From: Maribacter sp. BPC-D8
GTDB lineage: Bacteria > Bacteroidota > Bacteroidia > Flavobacteriales > Flavobacteriaceae
Assembly: GCF_035207705.1 (NCBI RefSeq)
Contig: NZ_CP128187.1
Span: 868,001 to 932,000, forward strand
Direction: 5' to 3'
Length of the DNA: 64,000 bases
A program made the translations under genes and the position numbers. Positions 7,429 through 15,564 of this stretch are shown one piece after another. Each line of letters starts with the position of its first letter. Position 1 is the stretch's first letter. Under the pieces are notes generated by a model. The model was not told the origin of the DNA. It saw only the letters and a program-made list of their open reading frames with translations, and searched no databases.

Positions 7429-9267
7429 CTAAAAGAAATCTCCCTTTCTTTTGGTGCTACGTCTTTTTCCGGAGTTAGGACTGCTAGATTCGCTACGGTC
7501 GCGTCTTCTGCCTTTAGACTCAGAGCTACCTTCTTTTCTTCCTCTTCCGCCACGGTCATCATCTCTTCTTCCGCCACCGCTGCTTCTTTTTCCTCTGAAG
7601 CCGCCGCCGCTTCCACCGCTTCTGCGATTTCCGCCACCGCCACCGCCGGGGTTTTTAGAAACTTCTACATTGACAAACCTTCCATCAACTTTAAACTCTG
7701 TAAATTTTTCAAGTATTTGTTCAGTAGATTCACTTTCAGTATTAAAAAATGAAAAACTTTCCTTTACATCAACTTTAAAGACATCTTCTTGTCCAAGTCC
7801 TACAGTATCTCTAATGAAGTCTTTAAGGGTCATCCAATCATAACCATCTTTTTCACCAACGTTTATGAAATAACGAACAGCACCACTAGTTGGTATTTCA
7901 CCACCTCTTCGGCCATCACTTCTTTCTCTATCTCTACCACTGTCAGAAGAATTTAAATCTTTAGACTTATTATAGTAGTTAGAGAACCTTGTAAATTCGG
8001 CAGAGATTAATTTCTTTATTAATTCCTCACGATCTATACCTTCTAGAATCTCATTGATTTCAGGTAAATAAGGATCAACGTCAGAATTGGTCTCAGTATC
8101 TTTTATTTTATTTGCTAAGTGATGTAATTGAATACCACAAATTTCCATTCCCGAAGGAACTTTTTTCAATTCAAATTTTTGATTGATTTTGTTCTCTATA
8201 GCTTTAATCTTGCGTTGTTCGCCACGAGTAACAAGAACCATAGATATACCAGACTTACCAGCTCTACCTGTTCTACCACTACGGTGGGTATACGTCTCAA
8301 TTTCATCTGGTAATTGGTAATTGATAACATGTGTAATGTCATCAACATCAATACCACGTGCAGCAACATCAGTTGCTACAAGCATTTGAATTTGTCTTTT
8401 ACGAAAAGAGTTCATTACCAAATCTCTTTGGTTTTGACTTAAATCTCCATGTAAAGCACCTGCGTTGTAACCGTCTTCGATTAAGTTTTCGGCAACTTTT
8501 TGAGTATCACGTTTCGTTCTACAGAAAATAACTGAAAATATATCTGGATTTGTATCTGCTAATCTCTTTAAAGCTGGGTAACGATCTCTACCACCAACAA
8601 CATAATACTCATGCTGTACGGTTGATGCTCCAGAGTTTTTTGCACCCACTGTAATTTCTTGTGGAGAATGCATGAATTTTTTAGCAATAGTAGCTACTTC
8701 TCTAGGCATAGTTGCAGAGAACAACCAAGTTGATTTTTCATCGGGCGTACCAGAAAGAATATCTTTGATATCTTCCATGAAGCCCATGTTCAACATTTCA
8801 TCAGCCTCATCTAGAATACAATAATCTATATTAGAGATATCGACAAGACGTCTACTGATCATGTCTTTCATTCGACCAGGGGTAGCTACAATAATTTGTG
8901 CACCACGTTTAATTTGTCTTGCTTGGTCTGTAATACTTGCACCACCATAAATGGCAACTACATTGATATTACGTTCGTATTTAGAATACGCTTGCATTTC
9001 TTTCGTGATCTGTAAGCATAGCTCACGAGTTGGTGATAGTATTAAACCTTGTGTGGTTCTACTATTACTATCAATTTTTTGAATTAATGGAAATCCGAAT
9101 GCTGCAGTTTTACCTGTACCTGTTTGCGCTAGGGCAACTAGATCGGTTTCACCTTCCAGTAAAATTGGGATTGCTTTTTCTTGAACTTCTGATGGGGTTT
9201 CAAAACCCAAATCAGTAATAGCATCTAATAAGGACTTCTGCAGTCCCAGTGCTTCAAACTTTGTCAT
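7429..9267 (-). CDS. DEAD-box ATP-dependent RNA helicase with RGG-rich tail
   Basis: 612 residues. The Q motif (GFETPSEVQEKAIP), Walker A AQTGTGKT, PTREL, DEAD, SAT, HGDLSQNQRD, ATDVAARGID and HRSGRTGR define a complete two-RecA-domain helicase (residues 1-about 370). A DbpA/CsdA-type RNA-binding domain follows at about 465-545 (VRYFINVGEKDGYDWMTLKDFI). The last about 70 residues are a low-complexity Gly/Arg/Ser tail with RGG-like repeats, which is expected to be disordered and RNA-binding. Role: RNA remodelling in ribosome assembly or mRNA decay, often cold-induced. Promoter about 110 bases upstream gives a long leader. Confidence 0.95.
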   Translation of the reverse strand: MTKFEALGLQKSLLDAITDLGFETPSEVQEKAIPILLEGETDLVALAQTGTGKTAAFGFPLIQKIDSNSRTTQGLILSPTRELCLQITKEMQAYSKYERNINVVAIYGGASITDQARQIKRGAQIIVATPGRMKDMISRRLVDISNIDYCILDEADEMLNMGFMEDIKDILSGTPDEKSTWLFSATMPREVATIAKKFMHSPQEITVGAKNSGASTVQHEYYVVGGRDRYPALKRLADTNPDIFSVIFCRTKRDTQKVAENLIEDGYNAGALHGDLSQNQRDLVMNSFRKRQIQMLVATDVAARGIDVDDITHVINYQLPDEIETYTHRSGRTGRAGKSGISMVLVTRGEQRKIKAIENKINQKFELKKVPSGMEICGIQLHHLANKIKDTETNSDVDPYLPEINEILEGIDREELIKKLISAEFTRFSNYYNKSKDLNSSDSGRDRERSDGRRGGEIPTSGAVRYFINVGEKDGYDWMTLKDFIRDTVGLGQEDVFKVDVKESFSFFNTESESTEQILEKFTEFKVDGRFVNVEVSKNPGGGGGGNRRSGGSGGGFRGKRSSGGGRRDDDRGGRGRKEGSSESKGRRRDRSESSSPNSGKRRSTKRKGDFF

Positions 9268-9376
9268 AAATATGTTTACTAAATCGCAAATATGAATGTT
9301 GCATAGAGCGATTATCGTATATAACCTATTTAGACTCAGGGCAACACATGCTATACTAGCGGCGTTAATTAAGCGG
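9268..9376 (-). promoter_or_regulatory. Long 5' leader of the helicase gene
   Basis: About 100 bases separate the exact -7 element at 9377-9384 from the helicase ATG. I see no known riboswitch in it. Long leaders are common on cold-shock helicase genes, where they mediate autoregulation; that role here is inference. Confidence 0.35.
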
Positions 9377-9384
9377 CAAAGGTA
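9377..9384 (-). promoter_or_regulatory. Helicase promoter -7 element (TACCTTTG)
   Basis: The minus strand reads TACCTTTGCCGC, an exact TAnnTTTG match with the same downstream GCCGC as the promoter at 47354, typical of strong flavobacterial promoters. Confidence 0.6.
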
Positions 9385-9425
9385 CTGCTAATAATTGAAT
9401 CAGGATAATTTATTAGAAAGTAATA

Positions 9426-10070
9426 TTACGGAGCTAGCGTATACCCATATATAGATAGGAAAGTACCCGAAATACCAAAGATAATCATAAGCAAAATTAG
9501 CCCTTTTTGTAGCACTGGGCTGTCATAAATTATGATACAAACGGCGCCAAGTACAATACATATTTGAAAAAATAGTAATGCATAGTCGAATTTTTTGGTT
9601 GCGAAATCATAGGTTCGGGTCAATTTTTCCCATTGTTTAACTCCGGTAATAATACCCATTTCACCCTCTATGTCTTGAACCCAGTTTTCTTCACCTACAT
9701 GTTCAGACCCTAGTAAGATTTCTGTTTTTTCTGATTCGTACTTTACTATTTTATCTTTTACAATAGCTATTCTTTGTTCTATTACCGGTCTGTTTTCTTC
9801 CTTTACAATACCGCTTTCAATTAAGGTGCTTAAGTAGTCAAGTTCACTTTCTTTCAAGCTTTCTTTAATACTTTTAGACTGGTACCAACTAGAATAGCTC
9901 ACTACATTGTTGTGGGCAATCATCATTTCTTCTTCTAATTCGCCATTCACCATTTGTGATATTGCCATAAGCGCGGCAAATAAAGCAATGAGTACACCAC
10001 CAATAGCTTCTGCTCGTTCTGAGGCTACTGATACGACTACAGTTTCGCCGTTGTCTTTTTTATTTATCAT
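9426..10070 (-). CDS. DUF4337-like membrane protein
   Basis: 214 residues with three predicted membrane segments: [18 protein letters not shown] (about 24-41), [18 protein letters not shown] (about 164-181) and a C-terminal one (about 188-210). Between them is a charged helical region containing [15 protein letters not shown], which resembles the DUF4337 family. Function is unknown. Its first 11 bases overlap the 3' end of rdgB, so it is expressed from the same mRNA. Confidence 0.75.
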   Translation of the reverse strand: MINKKDNGETVVVSVASERAEAIGGVLIALFAALMAISQMVNGELEEEMMIAHNNVVSYSSWYQSKSIKESLKESELDYLSTLIESGIVKEENRPVIEQRIAIVKDKIVKYESEKTEILLGSEHVGEENWVQDIEGEMGIITGVKQWEKLTRTYDFATKKFDYALLFFQICIVLGAVCIIIYDSPVLQKGLILLMIIFGISGTFLSIYGYTLAP

Positions 10071-10644
10071 GAATACTATTTAAATAGGTAATCAATTTTT
10101 TAAATGCTAGAGCTCTGTGGCTTATTTTGTTTTTAATGGATAAAGGCAATTGCGCAAAAGTTTCTTCATAACCGTTTGGTTGAAAGATTGGATCATAACC
10201 AAATCCGTTATCCCCTTTTTTTGTTTCTATAATTTCGCCGTGTATGCTTCCATCAAATATATGGGTTTTACCATTTAAGTTTAAGGCAATTACAGTGTTG
10301 AAGTAAGCATTTCGATTCTGTTTATCACTTAAGTTAGCTAATAGTTTGTCCATATTAGCGGTTGAGTCGTTTTCTGTACCTGCATATCTTGCTGAATATA
10401 CGCCCGGTTCACCATTGAGGGAATCTACTATAAGACCGGTGTCATCTGCAAAGCAAGGTAGTTGATATGTATTTGTTATATAATCTGCTTTTATTCTTGC
10501 ATTACCCTCTAGGGTGTTGGCAGTTTCAGGTATATCGGTGTTGCAACCAATTGTATCTAAACTAACTAGTTCGATATATGATGGTGCTAATTGCTGAATC
10601 TCTTTTAATTTGTTTTGGTTGTGGGTGGCGAATACAAGCTTCAT
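10060..10644 (-). CDS. rdgB: Non-canonical purine NTP pyrophosphatase (RdgB/HAM1)
   Basis: Hydrolyses dITP, XTP and dXTP to monophosphates, keeping deaminated purines out of DNA. The N-terminal [12 protein letters not shown] nucleotide-binding motif, [39 protein letters not shown] (catalytic Asp and Ser-Ala-Arg), GFGYDPIF and the C-terminal SHRALA are all present. 194 residues is the normal length. It is first in a two-gene run with the downstream DUF4337-like protein and has an exact -7 promoter element at 10683-10690. Confidence 0.95.
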   Translation of the reverse strand: MKLVFATHNQNKLKEIQQLAPSYIELVSLDTIGCNTDIPETANTLEGNARIKADYITNTYQLPCFADDTGLIVDSLNGEPGVYSARYAGTENDSTANMDKLLANLSDKQNRNAYFNTVIALNLNGKTHIFDGSIHGEIIETKKGDNGFGYDPIFQPNGYEETFAQLPLSIKNKISHRALAFKKLITYLNSIHDK

Positions 10645-10682
10645 GGGAACATTTTGAAATCTAGTTTGTCAATTTACATCAG

Positions 10683-10690
10683 CAAAAGTA
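10683..10690 (-). promoter_or_regulatory. rdgB promoter -7 element (TACTTTTG)
   Basis: Minus strand TACTTTTG matches TAnnTTTG, 38 bases upstream of the rdgB ATG, inside the 59-base divergent gap with the methyltransferase gene. Confidence 0.5.
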
Positions 10691-10703
10691 GTAATTTTAT
10701 AAA

Positions 10704-11156
10704 ATGGAGTTAAAAGTACCACCGGCTTTAGTGTTTTTGTGTTTCGGATTGATGATGTATCTATTGGCAGAATTTTTACCAATAGGTTATTTTGATTTTT
10801 ATGGTAGAATGTTGTTTACTAAAATTTTAGTGGGTATTGGTATTGTAATTGGTGTACTGGCATTGTTTCAGTTTAAAAGAGCAAGTACGACCATAGATCC
10901 AACAAAACCAGATAAAGCTTCTAATTTAGTTGTTGGCGGAATTTTTAAGTTTTCTCGCAATCCTATGTATTTAGCGTTGCTTCTTATACTGTTGGCTTTA
11001 GGTATATTTTTAGGAAATGCTTTCAATACACTGATCGCTGCGGGGTTTGTAGGGTATATGAATCGATTTCAAATTATACCAGAAGAACGAATTCTCTTAG
11101 AAAAATTTGGGCGTTCTTTTAAAGATTATTGTATCTTAACAAGGCGTTGGTTTTAA
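10704..11156 (+). CDS. Isoprenylcysteine carboxyl methyltransferase-family membrane protein
   Basis: 150 residues with four hydrophobic segments. The C-terminal half carries the ICMT/PEMT signature: FKFSRNPMYLALLL, followed by EERILLEKFGRSFKDYC and RRWF, the residues that wrap S-adenosylmethionine in this fold. Bacterial members methylate lipids or small molecules, and the true substrate cannot be read off. It stands alone, divergent from rdgB. Confidence 0.85.
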   Translation: MELKVPPALVFLCFGLMMYLLAEFLPIGYFDFYGRMLFTKILVGIGIVIGVLALFQFKRASTTIDPTKPDKASNLVVGGIFKFSRNPMYLALLLILLALGIFLGNAFNTLIAAGFVGYMNRFQIIPEERILLEKFGRSFKDYCILTRRWF

Positions 11157-11254
11157 GTAATTTTTATTTATCTATAATTAATCACTGCGTTAATATCAAT
11201 AAATATTAATCAATTAGCTTATAATTTAATATATTAGCGTTTTAACTAATAATC

Positions 11255-11860
11255 ATGATAGCCATAATTACCGGAGATATTATTAATTCTGAAAAGCATC
11301 CTAGTTCGCAATGGATCGATATGTTGAAGAATTACTTTAACCAATTTGGTGCGTCGCCAATGAATTGGGAGATATATCGTGGCGATGAGTTTCAGTTAAA
11401 AGTCACCGAGAGAAATGCTTTATTTACTGCAATTCGAATAAAAGCAATGCTGAAAACCATAAAAGGTTTAGATGTAAGAATGGGGGTCGGTATAGGTCTA
11501 GAAACTTATGTTGGCACAGGCGTGACCGAGTCTAACGGACCTGCATACCAGCGATCTGGTCGTAACTTCGAAACATTAAAAGAGAGTAAAATAAACCTTA
11601 GTATTGCAACAGGAGAAACTAAAAATGATCGAACTTTAAATTTAATGTTACGCTTAGCATTAGATTTTATGGATGATTGGAGTGTAGTTTCTGCAGAAAT
11701 AGTAACATTGTCATTAGACTACCCGCATTATTCACAAAAAGAAATTGCACAACAATTAGGTATTAAACAGTCTGCCGTAAGTCAGCGTTTAAAAAGAGCA
11801 AGATTAGATTTGGTTTTAGATGTATTGTCATATTACAAAGAATTAATTACCAGTAAATAA
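11255..11860 (+). CDS. SatD-family protein: palm-like domain plus C-terminal HTH
   Basis: 201 residues, two parts. Residues 1-about 120 match the SatD family: MIAIITGDIINS, then RGDEFQL (42-48), a strand VRMGVGIG (74-81), and GPAYQRSGRNFE (95-106). Asp8 at the end of strand 1, the RGDEF hairpin and the GVGIG strand are arranged as in GGDEF and class III nucleotidyl cyclase palm domains (inference). Residues about 150-185 are a sigma-region-4-like helix-turn-helix (YSQKEIAQQLGIKQSAVSQRLKRAR). The next gene starts two bases after the stop. SatD/E genes were named for secretion and acid tolerance in streptococci; function here is open. Confidence 0.8.
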   Translation: MIAIITGDIINSEKHPSSQWIDMLKNYFNQFGASPMNWEIYRGDEFQLKVTERNALFTAIRIKAMLKTIKGLDVRMGVGIGLETYVGTGVTESNGPAYQRSGRNFETLKESKINLSIATGETKNDRTLNLMLRLALDFMDDWSVVSAEIVTLSLDYPHYSQKEIAQQLGIKQSAVSQRLKRARLDLVLDVLSYYKELITSK

Positions 11861-11862
11861 AT

Positions 11863-12558
11863 ATGTTGATTTTTATAAAACTAGTATTGGCTCATTTAAT
11901 AGGGGACTTTGTTTTACAACCTACAAGATGGGTGCTTCACAAGCAATCGAATAAGATAAAATCTAAGTTTCTGTACCTGCATGTGCTATTGCATTTTGCT
12001 TTGTATATGCTTTTTCTATGGGATTTATCGCTATGGAAAATAGCCCTAATAGTAACTATAGCTCATTTTGTCATTGATGTACTGAAATTATATTCAAATG
12101 ATTTATTTAAGAGTAAAAGCATTCCGTTTTTTATCGATCAGATTTTGCATATACTAGTCATATATTGCTGTGCTTTTTACACAGATTTATATGCTCATAC
12201 CATATCGTTATTCGAAAATTTAGACTGGTATTTAGTTACTGCCATTGTTTTTGTAACCTATCCCGCAGCAATTATTATGGGTATGATTTTAGAGGGAATG
12301 TCTAATCAGATTGAGACGGACCATAAATCGCTACCAAATGCAGGTAAGTATATTGGTATGATAGAACGACTATTCGTTTTGATTTTTATAGTAATAGGTA
12401 GGTGGGAAGTTATTGGCTTGTTGATAGCTGCGAAATCTGTTTTTAGATTCAATGACCTTAAAGAGCGCAATAATAGAAAGCTAACGGAGTATATTTTGAT
12501 AGGTACTTTAGTAAGTTTTGGCTTAGCAATCTTGGCGGGTCTTCTGTATATATCTTAA
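11863..12558 (+). CDS. DUF3307 integral membrane protein, SatD partner
   Basis: 231 residues with about six transmembrane helices. Conserved polar residues sit inside the helices: HLIGDFVLQPTRWVLHKQ (His-Asp-Gln pattern), YLHVLLHFALY and IAHFVIDVLKLY, a His/Asp-rich set reminiscent of membrane-embedded metal or catalytic sites. The C-terminal part DHKSLPNAGKYIGMIERL then an Arg/Lys-rich end (FRFNDLKERNNRK) is typical of DUF3307. It starts two bases after satD and I recall SatD and DUF3307 genes side by side in other phyla, so a shared pathway is likely. Confidence 0.8.
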   Translation: MLIFIKLVLAHLIGDFVLQPTRWVLHKQSNKIKSKFLYLHVLLHFALYMLFLWDLSLWKIALIVTIAHFVIDVLKLYSNDLFKSKSIPFFIDQILHILVIYCCAFYTDLYAHTISLFENLDWYLVTAIVFVTYPAAIIMGMILEGMSNQIETDHKSLPNAGKYIGMIERLFVLIFIVIGRWEVIGLLIAAKSVFRFNDLKERNNRKLTEYILIGTLVSFGLAILAGLLYIS

Positions 12559-12569
12559 ATAAAAGCATA

Positions 12570-13358
12570 ATGTCATTACGGTATTTTTTATTCTGTTTAT
12601 TGCTAATAACCTTATCTCAGGTAGTTAGTTCCCAATCAGGCAAATTCGAATCTTTTGACGGTACACAAATCGCATATACCGATGAGGGTAGTGGAGATGT
12701 GGTATTGTTATTACACGGATTTATAAATTCTAGAAAGTCTTGGGATAAAACAGCTTTAAAGAAAGGGTTGCTGAATGCTGGTTATCGCGTGATTATTCCC
12801 GATTTACGTGGTAATGGAGATTCAGATAAACCTCAAATTGAAGAAGCGTATCAAGACAATGCCGAAGTAAAAGATGTGTTGTTATTGATGAATCATTTAA
12901 ATATTGAGAAATACAAAGCTGTCGGTTATTCAAGAGGAAGTATTGTGTTGGCAAAATTACTGACAAAAGACGATAGTATAGAGAAAGCGGTTTTAGGCGG
13001 TATGGGTATAGATTTTACAAATGCCGATTGGGATAGAAGAATTATGTTCGCAAAAGCCTTTGATGGCGATATAAATGAGATGACCAAAGGTGCGGTAGAC
13101 TATGCAAGATCTATTAATGCAGATTTACGCTCATTACATTTGCAGCAAAAATTTCAACCTGTAACTACTATAAGCGAGTTAAATAAAATTGAGATTGATG
13201 TAATGGTAATTTGTGGTGATGAAGATAATGATAATGGAAATGCAGAAGAATTAAGTAAAGCCTTTAAAAACGGTAGCTTAAAAAGAGTGCCTGGGGATCA
13301 TAATGGCACATATAAGACTGTAGGGTTCTCATTAGCTGTTCTTCAATTTTTAGATTAA
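12570..13358 (+). CDS. Secreted alpha/beta-fold hydrolase
   Basis: 262 residues with a signal peptide (cleavage probably after about residue 21, SQVVSSQS). Oxyanion-hole HG at LLLHGF (44-51), PDLRGNGDSDKP, nucleophile elbow GYSRGS with Ser121, acid Asp in ICGDEDND and His in PGDHNGTYK give a complete triad. It belongs to the esterase/haloperoxidase-like branch. It begins 11 bases after the DUF3307 gene, so it is probably the third gene of the satD operon. Substrate unknown. Confidence 0.85.
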   Translation: MSLRYFLFCLLLITLSQVVSSQSGKFESFDGTQIAYTDEGSGDVVLLLHGFINSRKSWDKTALKKGLLNAGYRVIIPDLRGNGDSDKPQIEEAYQDNAEVKDVLLLMNHLNIEKYKAVGYSRGSIVLAKLLTKDDSIEKAVLGGMGIDFTNADWDRRIMFAKAFDGDINEMTKGAVDYARSINADLRSLHLQQKFQPVTTISELNKIEIDVMVICGDEDNDNGNAEELSKAFKNGSLKRVPGDHNGTYKTVGFSLAVLQFLD

Positions 13359-13444
13359 ATGATTGTCATTTTGTCAATTTGCATCATAACATAACCTTTT
13401 TGTTTTATTTACAAGATATCATTTATCAGGATAAATTAAATTTT

Positions 13445-13452
13445 TACTTTTG
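13445..13452 (+). promoter_or_regulatory. Promoter -7 element of the SerB-SerA fusion gene (TACTTTTG)
   Basis: TACTTTTG matches TAnnTTTG exactly and lies 46 bases before the ATG at 13499. The 140-base region 13359-13498 holds nothing else recognisable. Confidence 0.55.
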
Positions 13453-13498
13453 CTTCTTATTTTAATAACAAAAATTCTTATCCAACCAAAAGAGAATA

Positions 13499-15391
13499 AT
13501 GGTAGAAGTTAATAGAAAATACGTTTTTGATTTCGATAGTACGTTGACTAGGGTAGAAGCATTAGATGTTCTTGCCGAAATGACTTTAGAAGGAAGATCT
13601 AACAAAGACGAGGTTATTAAAGAAATACAGGAAATCACCAATTTAGGTATAGATGGTGATATTTCGTTTACCGAGTCTTTAGAGCGTCGAATTAAGTTGT
13701 TAAATGCCAGAAAAGAAGATTTAGACGGATTGGTTGATAACCTTAGAAATAAAATATCTAAGTCTATAGCTGCGAATAAAGATTTTTTTGAAAAGTATGC
13801 AGATGATATTTATGTAATATCCTGCGGTTTTAAAGAGTTTATTGATCCTATTGTAAAAGAATATAATATACCATCTGATCGAGTGTATGCAAATACGTTT
13901 AAATTCGACGAAGAAGGTAATATCATCGGTTTCGATGAAAAGAATGTGCTATCTCAGCATAATGGCAAAATTGATTGCTTAAAGCAAATGAATTTGGACG
14001 GAGAAGTTCAGGTGATTGGAGATGGTTACAGTGATTATGTAATGCGCGAAGCAGGTATAGCACATAAGTTTTTTGCATATACCGAAAACGTGCATAGAGA
14101 AAAAGCCGCTAGTAATGCGGATTATGTTACACCAAGTTTAGATGAATTTTTATTTGTGAACAAGTTGCCAAGAAATATCTCGTATCCAAAGAATAGAATT
14201 AAGGTTCTATTATTAGAAAATGTGCACACAGCTGCATTCGATAATTTGTCAGAAGACGGTTTTTCCGTTGAATTGATTAAACATAGCTTATCTGAAGAAG
14301 AACTGCTAGAAAAAATCAAGGGCGTTCACGTGCTTGGTATCCGCTCTAAAACACAGGTTACACAAACCGTTTTAGATGCTGCCGATAAATTATTGGTAGT
14401 AGGTGCTTTTTGTATCGGTACTACTCAAATAGATTTAGATACTGCTAAGAAGAAAGGTGTGGTAGTTTTCAATGCCCCTTACAGTAATACAAGGTCTGTA
14501 GTAGAATTGGCTATAGGTGAAATCATTATGTTAATGCGTAGTGTATTTGATCGTAGTAGAGAAATTCATGAAGGGCAATGGCAAAAAACAGCTGCAGGGT
14601 CAAGAGAAGTTCGTGGTAAAAACTTAGGTATAGTAGGCTATGGTAACATTGGTAAGCAATTATCAGTTTTGGCAGAAGCCATGGGTATGCGTGTTTATTA
14701 TTATGATGTAGATGATAAATTAGCTTTAGGTAATGCGGTAAAATGTAATACGCTAGAAGATTTATTAAATGTATCTGATGTGGTTACATTGCATATAGAT
14801 GATAATAAAGCGAACAAAAACTTCATTGGTGCCCGTGAAATAAAGCAAATGAAGAAAGGTGCTATGTTAATAAACCTTTCTAGAGGTTTTGTAGTTGATA
14901 TCGATGCCCTTGCAGAAGGATTAAAAGACGGTCATATTGGTGGTGCGGCAGTAGATGTTTATCCAGATGAGCCAGCTAGTAATGGAGATTTCCATACAAA
15001 ATTACAAGGTTTTGCTAATGTAATTCTTACTCCGCATGTTGGTGGTAGTACAGAAGAGGCGCAGCGAGATATTGCAGATTTCGTTCCTAATAAAATAATG
15101 GATTATATCAATTCTGGTAACACAGTTGATGCCGTTAATTTCCCGAACATTCGTTTACCAAAACAGAATAAATCTCACCGATTCTTACATATACACAAGA
15201 ACGTACCGGGTATTATGGCTAAAATCAATAAGGTATTAGCTGAGTACGAGTTAAACATCAATAGCCAATATTTGTCTACTGATAATGAAGTAGGTTATGT
15301 AATTACAGATTTAGATAAAGAGTACAACAAAGATGTCATTAAGGCTTTGAGAAAAGTTGAAAATACCATCAAATTTAGAGTGCTATACTAG
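13499..15391 (+). CDS. Fused phosphoserine phosphatase / D-3-phosphoglycerate dehydrogenase
   Basis: 630 residues joining two serine-pathway enzymes. Residues 1-about 215 are a SerB-like HAD phosphatase: nucleophile motif DFDST (Asp11, Asp13), Ser108 in ISCGF, and GDGYSD (174-179). Residues about 233-545 are SerA: NAD-binding GYGNIG (380-385), Arg462 in LSRG, Glu491 and His513 in TPHVGG form the catalytic set. Residues about 560-630 are a C-terminal ACT domain (HIHKNVPGIMAKIN), the usual serine-feedback site. It would catalyse steps one and three of serine synthesis, with the aminotransferase SerC encoded elsewhere. Single gene between its own promoter and terminator. Confidence 0.93.
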   Translation: MVEVNRKYVFDFDSTLTRVEALDVLAEMTLEGRSNKDEVIKEIQEITNLGIDGDISFTESLERRIKLLNARKEDLDGLVDNLRNKISKSIAANKDFFEKYADDIYVISCGFKEFIDPIVKEYNIPSDRVYANTFKFDEEGNIIGFDEKNVLSQHNGKIDCLKQMNLDGEVQVIGDGYSDYVMREAGIAHKFFAYTENVHREKAASNADYVTPSLDEFLFVNKLPRNISYPKNRIKVLLLENVHTAAFDNLSEDGFSVELIKHSLSEEELLEKIKGVHVLGIRSKTQVTQTVLDAADKLLVVGAFCIGTTQIDLDTAKKKGVVVFNAPYSNTRSVVELAIGEIIMLMRSVFDRSREIHEGQWQKTAAGSREVRGKNLGIVGYGNIGKQLSVLAEAMGMRVYYYDVDDKLALGNAVKCNTLEDLLNVSDVVTLHIDDNKANKNFIGAREIKQMKKGAMLINLSRGFVVDIDALAEGLKDGHIGGAAVDVYPDEPASNGDFHTKLQGFANVILTPHVGGSTEEAQRDIADFVPNKIMDYINSGNTVDAVNFPNIRLPKQNKSHRFLHIHKNVPGIMAKINKVLAEYELNINSQYLSTDNEVGYVITDLDKEYNKDVIKALRKVENTIKFRVLY

Positions 15392-15440
15392 ATTTTGTAG
15401 AGGCTTTCAAAATCAATAAGAGTAAGTTTTTTAATATCTA

Positions 15441-15472
15441 AAGTGCAAGTTGAGAAACTTGCACTTTTTTTT
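15441..15472 (+). terminator. Terminator of the SerB-SerA fusion gene
   Basis: Eleven-base-pair stem (15441-15451 with 15456-15466) closed by a GAGA tetraloop (GNRA class) and followed by eight T residues. Confidence 0.9.
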
Positions 15473-15564
15473 GTGATCAGTTTTATACTATTTATTACAA
15501 CATTTTTAATTCTACAATGTTATGGTAATGGTACAATTATATTTTGTAGGAAATATCTTTAATT

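Noticed and set aside
7451..7843. 130-codon Pro/Leu-rich frame on the plus strand across the helicase tail
   Set aside because: It is the reverse of the Gly/Arg-rich coding repeats; low complexity and no start signal, so a shadow of the helicase gene.
15530..15564. Promoter TATATTTTG before the PilJ_N gene
   Set aside because: The spacing between TA and TTTG is three rather than two bases, so it misses the consensus; left out of the promoter list.
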